Of a DNA stretch of 64,000 bases, positions 1 through 11,695 are shown piece after piece. A program made the translations under genes and the position numbers. How positions within the stretch are numbered: the stretch's first letter is position 1; each line of letters opens with the position of its first letter. The stretch is from Coriolopsis trogii (lineage: Eukaryota; Basidiomycota; Agaricomycetes; Polyporales; Polyporaceae): assembly GCA_020543525.1 (NCBI GenBank), contig JAHYIO010000006.1, positions 1,488,001-1,552,000 on the forward strand, written 5' to 3'. Below the pieces are notes generated by a model. It ran no database searches. It was not told the origin of the DNA and was given only the letters and a program-made list of their open reading frames with translations.

Positions 1-337
1 CCATACCGCAACGTCAGTACGCAGAAGACGTAACAGACAAAGTAAGCGCGAAATGTTATAACAGTGCAGTCACGCTGTGCAAGGCGCCACGGGAGGATGT
101 GGCAGAGGTATGCTCTCCGCACGAGAGACGTGGCAGAGTCCTCTTTCTGTTCACAGTCGCATATAACTGCCATTGTCGTCTGAATACCGACACAGGAGGA
201 TTAAGGCATGCGACTTGTATGATAGGTCATAGGTACCCATACGCGGTGTCGGTAGTCTTCAAGTACATCCGTGCAATCCGGCGTTCTTTGCCTTGCGCAA
301 TTACATCGGAGGGATGAAGCTATACGCAGGAACTCAC

Positions 338-528
338 CTCGTGTTTCTCAACATTCAGCATAGACTGCAACCGCTTCCGCTGCTGTTCCGCAAGGTCAGC
401 AGCATCTTCAAGCCTATGCGCGAGGAGCAATGCGTCCGCCTGTGAGATGAGTGTCGAGGGTAGCAGCGCTTGTACCGCATTCGACCCAACGACGAGAACG
501 CTGGCGCGGGGAAAGTTGGGATATTGAA
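338..528 (-). pseudogene. Detached internal exon of a Vps39/TGFBRAP1-like gene
   Basis: Read on the minus strand, this exon lies between an acceptor (GACAG at about 529-533) and a donor (GTGAGTT at about 337-331). Its peptide contains SVLVVGSNAVQALLPSTL followed by ISQADALLLAHRLEDAADLA and an EQQRKR-type helix. I recognise this as the block that directly follows the CNH domain in fungal Vps3/Vps39/TGFBRAP1-type vacuolar sorting proteins. The N-terminal CNH exons of such a protein lie at 1050-2505 on the opposite strand, so this exon looks cut away from its own gene. I could not find the next expected exon between here and the left edge, so the rest may be outside the window or lost. The family call is fairly secure; the status as a broken piece is inference. 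Confidence 0.6.
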
Positions 529-538
529 CTGTCGCCAT

Positions 539-1049
539 TTCAATCGCAACCAGAGCGTGTGATGTTTACGGGTCGACTGTCGGATAGCTGGGTAGCGGAT
601 ACGTCAATGACGAGTATTCCGCGTACTGCAGTGCCGGCTACGAGTTGTGAACGTCGTCCAGATGGGTGGTAGTGTCGGGACCTCTGAAGGGTGTGAATCT
701 AAAAGCAAAGATCCTCAGAACGGCCAGACGTGGCGGCGGCCAGGGCGAGGGGGACGAGGAGGATGAGGGGGTAAGATTAATGGACGGAAACCTCGGGGCC
801 GGGTCGAGGACACGCGCGGCAATGACATTGACCAGGGCGTCTACGCGTCGGATGCCGGCAACTTCCCACGACAATTACCGTCGTGGTTGTCCGTCACGGC
901 CTTGACCAAACAACGACGTGCGTGAATCTGGTGAGAGCCGATGGTTAAGTCTCTAGCGCATCCAGAAGTACTGATCAAGTCATACAGACCGCAACAATCG
1001 ACGAAAGCTCGTCACAGACCCTCTGGCGATTCTGAACCTCAACACGGCC
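539..1049. other. Intergenic stretch between the two CNH-gene pieces
   Basis: About 510 bases with no exon I can support on either strand. It should contain either a divergent promoter region or one of the two junctions of a small inversion (see findings). Short open frames here are proline/serine- or arginine-rich and look like chance. Confidence 0.4.
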
Positions 1050-2505
1050 ATGACATACGCTCCTCAGAACCCAATTGACGTTCCTCCGTATCAGCTACAA
1101 CCCCTGCTGTCTGGGGTAGTCGAGAGCCTATGCCGTAGGTACACCGCGCACATCGCTCGCTTCGACGGTCTTGCTGATACTATAGTCAGAAGCTGCTGGT
1201 CACCCTATACAAATCCGATGCGCCCAAGCGATAGGTGGGTCATCTCCGTTCTCAAGTCTATCTCCCGTCACTCACGAAGGCCCCTTTTTCTCCAGGCTCT
1301 GAAATCTACGTTGGATGCTCCAACGGAGAGCTCCTGAGATTTGCATTGCAAGTCAATAGTGCAGACGCGGTCAGTCAAGCCATAAGACCGTTGCCCTTCT
1401 ATCGAAGCTAACCATTTAGTGCTACGTAGCCAGCAGAGTATACCCTTCTCTCCAGACAGTCGGTTCCAAACGACAAACCGGTGGATGAGATCGTTCTCGC
1501 TCCAAGCATATCACGCGCCCTCATACTCTCCGGTATTACACGTGCTACTCGTCTTGCCTGAGCATGCCTCATATTCTCGTCGCTAGACCGCCGAATCCAC
1601 TTCTACACGCTTCCCGCACTCGACGCGGTTCCTGAAAATGTAATCAAGCCAATAAGAAACGTGGTCACATTTGCCGTGGATGAACAACACCTTAAGCGAC
1701 CACCGCAGTTCATGAATGACATTCCTGTCCCGGTTGAACCTATCGAATTCTGTGTCATCAAACGCAGTGCAATCTCGCTTTACAGCCTACGCGAACGGCT
1801 GTTTTTTCAGAAGGTCAGCGTTCAAAGTCTCACATCGCATAAACAAGGTTCTAACCCGAGACACGTAGGAGATACCATTCCCTCAAAGCGGCGTTCTCGC
1901 TCGACGCACGGGCAAATATCTCTGCATCGCGGACAGAGAGAACTACAATATGATAGATCTCATCGCTGCGTCTCTCTTCCCGATGCTCCCCATATCACAA
2001 GCCCCGGACGTGGTCGTCAGACCCTCGATCACAGTCATCAGTGAGAACGAGTTCCTCATCCTCTCCTGGACGGGGGCCAGCACTCTTGGGGTTTTCATCA
2101 CTGGGGACGGCGACCCCGTCAGGGGGACGCTCGAGTGGCCAAGCCATCCCGAAGGCATCTGTGAGTGCTTTTCCTAATACAGAGTGGTATTTTGCTGAAC
2201 CTCTCGCCACAGCTCTGGACTATCCCTATGTGACGACGCTCCTGCCGAACGGGACAATCGAAGTACACAGCATCGAGACACAGACCATCGTGCAGGTGGT
2301 ACCCGCGCCGCCAGAGGGACAGGCGCTGCTTGAGGACAGGAAGGCACTCGTGACGTGTCTCAACGGTTTCTTCATTCCCTCCACACAGCGTTCTGAAAAG
2401 CTTCGTATGGTGCCACAACGGCTCCTGAGGAGGAAGGCTGCCCAACGACCAGGCGGCGATACGCAGAAGGGCGACTCTGACGTCGCTGACATCCCGGCAT
2501 TGTGA
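1050..2505 (+). CDS. CNH-domain N-terminal part of a Vps39/TGFBRAP1-like vacuolar sorting protein
   Basis: Spliced reading gives a clear citron-homology (CNH) beta-propeller. The first exon contains PPYQLQPLLSG, then SEAAGHPIQIRCAQ, then SEIYVGCSNGELLRFALQ. Next come YTLLSRQSVPNDKPVDEIVL, IHFYTLPALDAVPENVIKPI, EPIEFCVIKRSAISLYSLRE, TGKYLCIADRENYNMIDL and, after an intron at about 2163-2212, LDYPYVTTLLPNGTIEVHS. The reading ends shortly after STQRSEKLRM at a stop inside a possible GTGAGA donor near 2500. In this family the CNH domain binds small GTPases on endosome/vacuole tethering complexes (HOPS/CORVET), and full proteins are roughly 900-1100 residues. Only about 380 residues are encoded here, and the clathrin-repeat C-terminus is missing downstream. 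The best-matching next exon is on the other strand at 338-528. The first splice junction is uncertain. Confidence 0.72.
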
Positions 2506-3190
2506 GAGGTCATAGGGTGAGCTTGTACTCACAGACTTGTTATAATCGTGACCTAGTTGTCATCGTCTTCGGACGCATTTCTCCTGTGAGAGTGTGATTC
2601 TCCGGCGGGTACTAGTAGATGAGATCCGTGTCCGTGTGCTGTCTGTGCTCATAGAACGCTACGACCTCTGCAGCGCAGGAAGAAACGGGGTGTTGGATGA
2701 CAGACAATCGCGTGAACGCTTCCGCGAAGTTGTATGGCACCTACGATCAACTCACGGTCCACTTAGCGCCTGTGTTTGAGCCGAATCAGGGCAAGGTGCG
2801 CGTAGCGCCATCCGTTGTTTTTTTCGCACCCTTTGTTGTCTTCCACCCAACACAAGTATCCTGGCAACTCGAACGTCTGCCCTATTGTCCCGCTTCCTAT
2901 GTCCTTCGATTTGCATGGTAGGTTCATGCTCACTGGTAGGAACCAGCACAACGCCATCCGAAGATGCGCATGCATCTCTTTCAGGCAATATCAACACCAG
3001 TCTCTGGACACAGCTCTTCTACTAACACATCGTCCAGTACATAAGATGTAGCGCCACCACAAATGAGTGCAAGAAATCTCCTGTTGTCCGTGCCGGTCAT
3101 CGCAGGAGGAAACGCATCAAGAGTCGATCGCTTTCCTCGCCGCGATGTCCAGCGCTCAGAACCCCAACATCGTGGCACCGCAGCCCCGGC
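2506..3190. other. Stretch with no supported gene
   Basis: Roughly 690 bases after the truncated CNH reading. I find no exon that continues the CNH protein and no other recognisable family on either strand. Confidence 0.4.
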
Positions 3191-3990
3191 ATGGCTATAC
3201 TCGGAGGTGAGTTCGTTCAGTACTCGCTGGATCCTCGCGGCCATGCAATGTGCACGTTGCTCACACGAGTGTGGCCTCTAGGGAAGGCGTCACGAGCACG
3301 CTGCCTACGCCGCCACAGGATCATCTGGATGATAAACTCCAGGGCATTCCTCGAAGCAGGAATCACGTCCAGATCATCCAATACTGGTACATCGACACTC
3401 CAGGTTCTGCAGTCAAGTGCACGATTCCGTCTCTGTCGTCTCCTGCCTCCCACTCGCCCGCTCCAAGCCCAGAGCGCGCCTCTGACCGTCGCCGGAGACG
3501 ACGAGGAGACGGTGGGCCAGAGAGTGCTCGAGCGCCACGAAGACAAGAAGTGGGATCGGATGCTCCTTCCGGGGGCCATCCAGGGCGTCCGTCCCACGCC
3601 GCCGTCGCACGCACGCAGATCGATGATAGCAGAGACGCTCGAGCACCCCAAGCCCAGAGCCCCGGTGCGAACGAGCCAATTCGACCAGTGCCCGCGACGG
3701 ACTCCGAAGCTCGCCATGCTCATGCGGCACCAGCTGGGCGAGCTAAGACGGGCACTGGGGCGACGCACGATCGAAGGCGTGTCCCTAGAGTGGAAGATTA
3801 CATCGATTCTGGATCCTCTGCTACCTCGGCTTCATCTCCTGCTCGGCCTCCCAGCACGCCATCTTCTCCCTTTCCCTCAGCTCTCTCTGAGCAGGCTCCC
3901 CAGCCTAGAAAACCACGGTTTGTGGCGCCAAACTCCTCACAGGCTGACCTACTGCGACATACGGCTGCAACCTCTACACCGCCACACAAG
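3191..3990 (+). other. Ambiguous GC-rich open stretch upstream of the DUF6699 gene
   Basis: Two overlapping plus-strand frames stay open for most of this stretch. One carries a charged segment (VLERHEDKKWDRMLLPGAIQ, later LAMLMRHQLGELRRALGRR) that looks more protein-like than the second, which is Ser/Pro/Arg-rich and runs in frame into the DUF6699 start codon. I do not recognise either. It could be the 3' end of a separate gene, a long N-terminal extension of the DUF6699 protein, or GC-driven chance openness. Confidence 0.25.
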
Positions 3991-6493
3991 ATGTCGATGA
4001 AATACACCAGCAATGGGGAGCTGTTGTACTGGCATGGAGGGCGGGGCGAATACGTCCCTTTCGCCGAACTCCAAGATCCTACTGGCTGGGGTGCGTAGTC
4101 CTTCGCCTTCCACATGTGCTCGCCATCACGTTTTCATCTCAGGAGCGGACGGACGTCGGATCGGTCGCGATCCGCCACACTGGCCATCACGGCCACCGAG
4201 GCAAGCGTCCGATGCGTCCTCGACAGACTCGTCAGCCTCTGAGCCACGCAGGACTGGCCCGGACGCTGTCCAGTGGGTCCGCGATGGCTTTGCAAGGGGC
4301 GCTTTCACGGGTGCGCGCCACTCCTGCCCACTGATGCGCTTCATACGCCGCTGCTTACGATGCCGCAAACGCCGCACCTCAGACGACTTCCACATCCAAA
4401 GCGCAGCACTGGATGCACATCCCCCTCCAAACGCGATATTCGACAACGGCTGGTGGCGACCCGTCCCGCGTCGACGTCTGCCCACCCCTCCTGACGACCA
4501 CCCGCGCCAAAATGAAACTCGGCCGCCCTCACAGCCACCGGTGCGGCCAGAACCCAGTCGGCGGCACCGTCAGCCTGAGGCTGCATCTGCACCTCGACGA
4601 CGACCTCTCCCTCGGCCGCCTTCGCCTCCAGCTGAGCAGAACTCTCGACCAAATCCACCTGCTCAACGTCAAGCTCGGGCGACGCCACCGACCCAAGTGC
4701 AAGTGGAGGCGCACACTCATGCCCATGCACAAGGAGACGGCGACTCCGTTCCATGCCCCCAATGCCGATTCCCCGCTTTCCACGATCCCCTCTGTCCCCT
4801 GTTCATCGCAACGCGGGCTTGGGAGCGACAGGTTCACAATGCGGCGCAAAACCCTCCAGATCGGGCCCAGAACGCTTCGTCATCGACGAACCGTTCTGCT
4901 CGTGAATCTATCCGAGGACAATCGAGTTCGTTCCCATCTGCATCGTCGTCTCATGGGTGGGTGCTGACGGAGTGACATTGTAGATCAAGAGGATCCGCGT
5001 CCGCGTGGTCGAGCAACTCCCCACCCACCACCCGTCATCCCACCGCCTCCTGCGCGTAATGTAGAGCCGAGTATGTCCCAACCTTTGAATTGTGCGCATA
5101 GTGTATACCGACCAATCGTGATTGCTGCAGATTTAGGTAGACGTCGCCCACTCGCGCGACCAGAACCAGCACCTGTATCTGTACCGGTGATCCCGCCACC
5201 AGCAGAACCTGCACCAGCGCCGGAGTCCCGAACGCATCGGCCTCGACGCGCTCCCACACCAGAGGATGTACGTCGTGTCGACCCTGCACGCGATACGCTT
5301 CCCTCACCGTCTCCTCACATTCGCAGTCGCCGCCCCCGGTGATCCCGCCACCGCCAGAAAACTACCGACGCAACGCATACGTCGTAGACGTCCCCGTCAT
5401 CCCACCTGGTACGTACCCTGGAAGCCCGCCTACTCCGCCTCTGTCGAGGCCACCGTCGCAGGAGGCAGGACCTGCGCCCGTGCAATTTGGTCCACCGCGT
5501 GGTCTCACTCCTGCACAAGTGCAAGCTATGGCCGCACAACAGATGCAGCAGATAGCCATGCAACACCAGCAGCACCAGATGGCTATGCAACAACAAGCAT
5601 TTGCCAGAGGAATGCACCATGCCCAAGGGCAGCCCATGCCCACACCTGCAGCGCAGGCACCAAACATGATCCCAAATCAACAAAACCCCCAAGTCAACAT
5701 GTCGTTCATGCCACAGGAGTGGTTCCCTCTCCCCGCCTCCGAATTCGACGCCCAGGTGGCGGCCTTCTTCGCCTCGCTGTCCGGCGGCGGGCCAGGGGCA
5801 CCCGCAGGCTGCACGCCCTGGCGCCAGCACACCGGACTGCCCACACCGAGCACCGGACAGACCGGGCGGAGCACGATGCGTCGCGTCTCCCCATACGGCG
5901 GAGGCCCGCTCCTCCGCCCATACCTATCCCCGAACCCAGGCAACCCAGAGTCCCCCTCGTTCCTCTGGGACATCCGCCGGGACCCATGCACAGCGCGGCG
6001 CGTCGCCGCGCGCGCGGTCGTCGTCCCCGCACAAGACGTCTTCGGGGACGTCGCGACGCACCCGCCCATCGCGCGCGCGAACGTCGAGTACGGGCCCGTG
6101 CCCGCCTTCCTCCGCGCGTCGTGGGGCACGATGGTCGTGCAGTCTCCCAATGGGGAGGCCGGGCAGATCACGTTCGGGGACGTCGTCGACGCCATCCACG
6201 CCTTCTTCCACACCGCGCTCACCCCGCCCGAGGCGTACCGGCTCCGGACCGAGGCGCCCCAGGACTGGGCGCGCGCCGTGCAGGCGTTCGCGGCGCGCGT
6301 GCACAGCGCGGACGCGCTGCCGCCGTTCGAGCACGGGAAGGGCATGAGGCGGATCGACGTGCTCGGGGAGAGGCATATGTTCTGGGGCATGTGGGTCACG
6401 CATAATGCGGACCGGACGCTCCAGTTTCATTTGGGCACGACGGCGCGGCCCAAGGGGATCCTCATACCCAACAGGAACACGGTACGGCCGTGA
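3991..6493 (+). CDS. DUF6699-domain protein with long proline/glutamine-rich linker
   Basis: The start at 3991 gives MSMKYTSNGELLYW, a typical beginning for Basidiomycota proteins of this type. Introns of about 50-60 nt are visible: 4091-4142; one starting with a GTTCGT donor near 4926 and ending in GTAG near 4983; one near 5070-5130; and one near 5269-5324. The first third is basic and serine/proline-rich and includes CPQCRFPAFHDPLCPLF, a possible small metal-binding knot. The middle is PVIPPPP-type proline repeats and a QQMQQ-rich run at about 5520-5610. The last 200 residues contain FLWDIRRDP, ITFGDVVDAIHAFFHTALTP, MRRIDVLGERHMFWGMW, which are DUF6699 hallmarks. The function of DUF6699 is unknown; proteins are probably cytosolic or nuclear. 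The extent of the low-complexity N-terminus is the main uncertainty. Confidence 0.82.
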
Positions 6494-7207
6494 TGGATGA
6501 TGTGTGACAAGAGAGACCGCCCGGCTTTGGATTGGCATGATGATGCCACTGGACTTGGATTCCATGCGACTGCGACTCGGTCGCAACGGACCGACCGTTG
6601 ACCAGTATTGACATGCACTTTGTGTCGCGTTAGGCGGCACTGTGACTTATGGTGCGCATCCTCGTTTTCTTGCTCTACTCTTTGGGTTTCCTCGGCTTGT
6701 TTTCTTTGGTGACTTTACGGCTCCACACGCACTCACGCTCTGCTAATGCTCTGACGCTATTGATACGAAGTAGTCTACCTTCGTGTAAATTATCGCACAC
6801 GACCTCGAATGGATGCAACGATACGCCCGCCGTCAACGAAAGCCCTCCTACCATATTTTTATCCCAGGTGGGGCTGATCAGGTCAGGCCAAGTTCCATTA
6901 ATATGGTACTACAAGTACGTACAAAGCCAAAAGGCGCAGTCGGAAAACAGCATGCAAAAAGCGCAGAAAACATGCATAGATACAAATGACCTCTGCAAAC
7001 CCCTGGGACAGAGACCATGGAGAGCAAACTACTGTTACACATCGTCGACGGACGATCCACTCCTCTCTAATACATACACCGAATTCTATTATCGGCTCTG
7101 AGCCTGAATATTAATGTTCACATTCCTGCTCCCTTGCAGACGTTCGTATCCCTCTTGCGTCTCCCCGGATTCACCGATCCATCGGCCGCCCAGACCCTCT
7201 GGAGGGA
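6494..7207. other. Intergenic region between convergent genes
   Basis: About 710 bases between the 3' ends of the DUF6699 gene (+) and the CBS-domain gene (-). A 150-codon plus-strand open frame at 6649-7101 is AT-rich and lacks any recognisable motif, so I treat it as untranslated or spacer DNA. Confidence 0.45.
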
Positions 7208-9099
7208 TCATTCGTGCTCGGGCAGGGGCACGCGCTCCGCCCACCGCGACGCCTGGAAGCCCTCGAAGCTCCCGACGGACCCAACGCGTCTCTGCAGGCT
7301 CGTCCGGCTGCTCGAGCGCGAGCGGCCGACGATGTCCCGGGGCGGGGACCGAGCCGAGTCGGACGAGGACGTGGAGGACGCGCGGCGGTGGCGCACCATG
7401 CGTGTGGGGTCGACGTCGGGGATGTTCGCCACTCGCGCGAAGAGCGAGAGCACTGCGGGTGACGGGGGAAAGCGAAGCAGTGAGTGAGATGATGATATGG
7501 ATGTGGAGATGGGGTTTTGGACATACCGTCGACGACGGACACGATCCCGCATAGGGTGCTCGGATTGGTGGAGCCAAAGGAGGAGGGACTTGGCATGGGG
7601 GACTCCTCCGTGACAAAGACTCGATGCGCGTTAGCTGTAGCGCAAGATCTATCAGCTCAGAACGTTGGCTGCGGCTGAAGGCATACACTCACTCGCAAGC
7701 AACTTCTGCATCGTATAGAACAAGGTGTTGTTCGGCGACACGCTGTACACTGTCATGGGCGTGAGCGACGCTGTCGTACGTACGTTTACATCAGCGCATT
7801 GCAATACCCACCTGGGAACTTGTCCACACCATCCGTGGACCCATCCGGCTCCTGCGAAAGCTAAAATCAATCATCTGCTGGCAGAACGCCCACAGAACAC
7901 GCCTCCCACCTTGATCTTCGAGATCAGCTGCTTCAGCGGCGTCCCCAGAATCTGGTTACTCTGCGCGGGCACGACAACCTTCCCCACGTCCGTCACGCTC
8001 ACCGCGCTCAGCAGCCCGCCCGTCTCGTCGTCCACGACCGCGATCGAGCCCACGCCCTCCTCGCTCATGAGGCGCATCGCGTCCAGCACGCTGTCGCTCG
8101 CCTTCGCCGCGACCACGGACGTGTACAGGTAGAGCGAGGGCAGCGCGAGCGAGCTGAGCGGGACGGAGAGGAAGCGGAGGAGCGTCGGGGTGCGTTGCGC
8201 GAAGGTCGTGAACCAGGCGAGGAGGGAACGGTCCGAGACCAGCCCGAGATACGAAGTCGTGTCCGAAGACGTCGGGGAGGCCTGAATGAGCACTGTGCGC
8301 GATCGCTGTGAGCGAGCGTCGCTGCGGAAACGAGGTGGGAAGCGTGAAGTACCTCGGTGCGTTCCGCGCGCGAATATGGACAGGAGGGAGATGATCGTGG
8401 CGTCGTACGGGAGGACCTCGAGCGGGTTCTTCTCCGACAGGTCTAGCGCATGTGAAGGGGCGCACATCAGGCTTGACGGAGTGGACAGGTGGCGAGAAGG
8501 AACGCACTGCTGACGAGGTGCACAGGGACCTTTCCGTCTTTGGCCGCATTCAGGATCTCTTGCAGCCTCGGTTTCTCGCGCAGCTCCTCCATCGGGATCT
8601 TGTGTCTTGTCGCGGCAAGAGTGAGAAACGCGTTGACGTCTGCGAACTGTTGCGCCAGACCTCGAAAGTCACTCTTTGCGTGCGTGGAGGTGGATTCGAG
8701 CACGTACGTCGAAGAGCCCTTGAAAGGGAGAAGAGCTTGGGGATTGACTCTTAACTGCCAGGCATGCGAGGTCCTTCGACAACAAAATCTGTCCTCCCCG
8801 GGTCATTACAGCAGTCGCGAGCAAGTACGTTCAGTCGATCAGCCCTCACCTCGCACGCATCCTCGACGCTCGTGTCTGCATCCACCTCCACGATGGGACA
8901 ATCAATAATATCTACACACCAATAGGGTTCGTACCCGTCAGTCACTTCAGGAGACAAGGGCAGGTCATTACGCACCTCTCACATGCACGCCATTCCACGC
9001 CGCCACCCACTCCTCCGAATCTGCGTTCGGCGTGGTCGCGAAGACGAGCGGGGACTCGCTCATCGTGCTCGAGATCGACAGTCTCTTCCTCATCGACAT
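7208..9099 (-). CDS. SDS23: CBS-domain protein of the Sds23/Moc1 family
   Basis: Minus-strand exons join to MSMRKRLSIS...SEEWVAAWNGVH, then DIIDCPIVEVDADTSVEDAC, LLSKDLACLAVKSQ, DVNAFLTLAATRHKIPMEEL, KVPVHLVS, NPLEVLPYDATIISLLSIF, YLGLVSDRSLLAWF, VLDAMRLMSEEGVGSIAVVD, LLSAVSVTDVGKVVVP, VYSVSPNNTLFYTMQKLLA, LCGIVSVVDVLSLFARVAN and a serine-rich basic tail ending PLPEHE. That is four CBS repeats in the order expected of Sds23. In yeasts this protein binds adenine nucleotides, is linked to inhibition of PP2A-type phosphatases and is needed for normal cell separation and stress growth. About nine short introns are used. The start at 9099 is the first of two close ATGs (the other is 9093). The protein looks complete. 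Confidence 0.9.
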
Positions 9100-9712
9100 C
9101 TCCTGCGTTTCTCTCAAGGATACGTCTCTAGGTGGGGCCTGCGCCTAGGTTCTTTCAAGTTTGTCCCCCGGGATGTTCGGTGGGTCAGTGGATATGTGGT
9201 GGCGTCTGACGTCGATCCCGTCTCGCGTTGTGGGCTGACACTAGTCGAGTCCCGCAGGTGATAGTGGGAAGCAGGAAGGAAAGAGCGAATGAGTTACATG
9301 CCAAGACGCGGGAGGGATATGAGGCTGGGCTTGGGGAGGAGAGCCGCGCAGAGGTCGGTCGCATTCGTCGAGACCAGGACGTAAACGAGAGGGCAGATAA
9401 GATAAGATCTGGGCGTGCATGACCTCATCCTCTCGTACTCGGCCGCTGTGTGACTGCTCCCGGCGGGGCGCATTCACTCGGGCCCGCGCATACACGTACA
9501 GCTGTCGGATGTGCAAACGTCGTACAGACGACATCTCATAGCCCGCAAGCAATACAACGACTAGTATACATAAGCTCTATGGTAAGGTATGACTGTCTAT
9601 CATGTCTCAGGAACGCAAACAGAAAGCGACGACGGTATAATCGAGGGAATCGAGGGGAGGACGATGGCGGCATACGGAAAGGAATGAAAGAGAGAGAGGG
9701 CGCTCACGCGGC
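9100..9712. other. Intergenic region upstream of SDS23 and downstream of the perilipin gene
   Basis: About 610 bases. Contains a GATAAGATAAGATC cluster near 9395-9410, which could be a GATA-factor site 5' of the SDS23 gene. No exon is supported. Confidence 0.4.
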
Positions 9713-10898
9713 TCACGCGGTGCCATTACCATTGACGGTGACCGTATCGCCAACAGTAGTGACCCCGTGGGTGGTGGTCGCGCTCTGCTGGAACCTCTCG
9801 TCCGACACGCGCGTCTTGAGGGCACCGAGGATCTCCTGGACACGGGCGGTCGCGGTGGCGAGGATGGGCTGCACGCGTTGCTGGACCGTGTCCCGGACCT
9901 TTGTCGCCTTGTCGGGCAAGGGCTCGGGGGACGTGAGGATGGCGGACAGGTCGTTGATCGTCGACGTGAGACTGGCCGAGACGTCCTGGAACGCAGACTG
10001 CAGCGTGCCGGGGAGCGCCGCGGTCGAGGCCTGGACAACCCGTGACACAAGGCGTGTGAGAAGCTGTCATACAACTGGTGCCGACCTAGACATACCTGAA
10101 CCTTGTGCAGCTCCGTGAGCATGTTGTCGCTAAGGGAGTGCACCCGTGCTTGCGCCGCCCCGTAGCTCGTCGACGCGAGGTCGGTGAGCGACTGCGCCGT
10201 CGCGGATGCCCGCTGGAGGACGGCGTTTTGGGTCCTGATCTGGTTGATCTGCTCCGTCGAGTACGTGTACAGCTGGTCGCGCAGCTCCTTGGTCAGGGAG
10301 TACGCGCGCTGGTACTGGTACTGCGCTGCGACCGGTTCCTCGGGCTTATCAGTCGTCCCGTTCGGCTGCACCTTCTTGACGGCGACAGCGAAGTAGTCCA
10401 CGATAGGCGCAAACCTCTGCACATACGTCATGAGCACCCACGTGGAGACAAAGTAGTGATTAGAGAGCTGAGCCCACGTACCTGGTCGATTCCCTGCGCA
10501 ATGTTCAGCGCGGGGGCTTTGACCCTCTCATCGATGGTCTTCGTCGCGACGTCCTTGGCCGCGTCGCTGCGACCCTTGAGGTCCTTGATCATCTCCTCTG
10601 TGGTCGCATGGAACGGGTACGGAATCCGCTGCTCAACCGCGTCGAGGCCCTTGTTCGCGAGGCCATCTGCGCGTGTGAGGAGGGGAGCGAGGGTCTTCTG
10701 GAGGGGCTCGGTGTAGCTGAGGGCCTTCTTGGACAGCTCTGTCGCCGTCGCATAGGGCGAGCGGGTGTACGCGTTGTTGAGGAGGGTAGAGTTGATGGTG
10801 CTGAGCGAGTCCGCGACGACCGGGATGGCGCCGACGCGGTGGAAGATGGTGAGCTCCGGGGCCGTCGCCGCGGGGGCTTGCTGGGTCTCTGTGGCCAT
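9713..10898 (-). CDS. Perilipin-like lipid-droplet protein
   Basis: Exon 1 starts MATETQQAPAATAPELTIFH and continues VGAIPVVADSLSTINSTL, LSKKALSYTEPLQKTLAPLL and GLDAVEQRIPYPFHATTEEM. After an intron near 10420-10485, exon 2 reads RFAPIVDYFAVAVKKVQ then LTKELRDQLYTYSTEQINQI. A second intron near 10035-10097 leads to LQSAFQDVSASLTSTINDL, KVRDTVQQRVQPILATATAR and the end TVNGNGTA. The long amphipathic helical repeats and YPFHATTEE region match fungal perilipin-like proteins (compare Mpl1 of Metarhizium), which coat lipid droplets and limit triglyceride breakdown. About 340 residues, the expected size, with no transmembrane span. It looks intact. Confidence 0.85.
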
Positions 10899-11695
10899 TG
10901 CTGGCTGACGAGTGGGGGAATGCGGGGGTGGTGGCTGAGAGAACGTCGGAGGTGGCGATTGAGATAAGCTGCGAGTGCAGACCAACGGGGGACGCGTTTT
11001 ATGAGACACAGTCCCTCCTCGCATGTGATTCCCCCCATCGTCTTCCCAGATCTTCACTTTTCGTCTCCACGTGGATCTAGACGCCTCTCCTAATACACCG
11101 GCCACGGGCGCTCGCGCACTTTCCCGCTTCGTCTCGGGCAAGAGACGGAGGGACAACGCAAGGTTCGGACCTGGCCATCGTCCGCCCGCCATCACGCTCG
11201 CTTGTCCCGGCCCAGCTCTCTCTCGCTCTCTCCACGCTGTTCGAGACGGATTATCCAAACACATTACCGCTTTCACGAGCATCTAAGCTCACGCTCGTCG
11301 GAAATTTGCCTCAATCACAGGCTCACTGCCTGCCACCGCCGCACACTCGCCCTTCTTGGCTTGTCTCTGGTCGATTTATTCTCTTCCGCGGCCACTCGGA
11401 AGTACCGCCGCCCAACAAGATCCTACGGCTTCAAAGTTCACGCTTGACAGCGCAGCGGGTCATGACCAGCATGGTTCCTCGGGTGAGCTTGTTCAGCACA
11501 CACAAATCGGTCGAGTTGGCACACCGAGTTGCAGAGGATGAGTGACAGAACGATTGCACCAACTACTCTTGTTTTCATGTGCAACTCCAACGCCAACTCA
11601 GGCTGCCCCAAAGAATGTATCTCCGGACTACATTACGCCCTTAGGGGCTGCGGGCCCATACCCCAACCTACCCCAGCCTGACCGTCAACGGTAAG
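10899..11695. other. Upstream region of the perilipin gene
   Basis: About 800 bases. The part next to the start codon (10905-10990) is pyrimidine-rich when read on the gene strand, as is common in fungal 5' UTRs. The minus-strand frame stays open upstream of the ATG but shows no conserved motif. Nothing else is recognised. Confidence 0.4.
11688..11695. repeat. Left 8-bp target-site duplication of miniature element 1
   Basis: ACGGTAAG occurs here directly before the left inverted repeat and again at 12208-12215 directly after the right one. An exact 8-bp duplication is the signature of hAT-superfamily insertion. Confidence 0.8.

Noticed and set aside
3217..3768. 183-codon minus-strand open frame
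   Set aside because: No motif, no splice partner, and it overlaps plus-strand open frames of better composition.
4975..4984. Premature stop in the DUF6699 gene
   Set aside because: A 58-nt intron with a GTTCGT donor near 4926 and acceptor GTAG near 4983 removes it and keeps frame.
5677..6640. Two minus-strand open frames of about 240 codons
   Set aside because: Opposite the DUF6699 coding exon; openness is explained by GC-rich third positions.
6649..7101. Small secreted or membrane protein of 150 residues
   Set aside because: Although it starts with a hydrophobic stretch, the rest lacks a stable composition and the region lies between two 3' ends.
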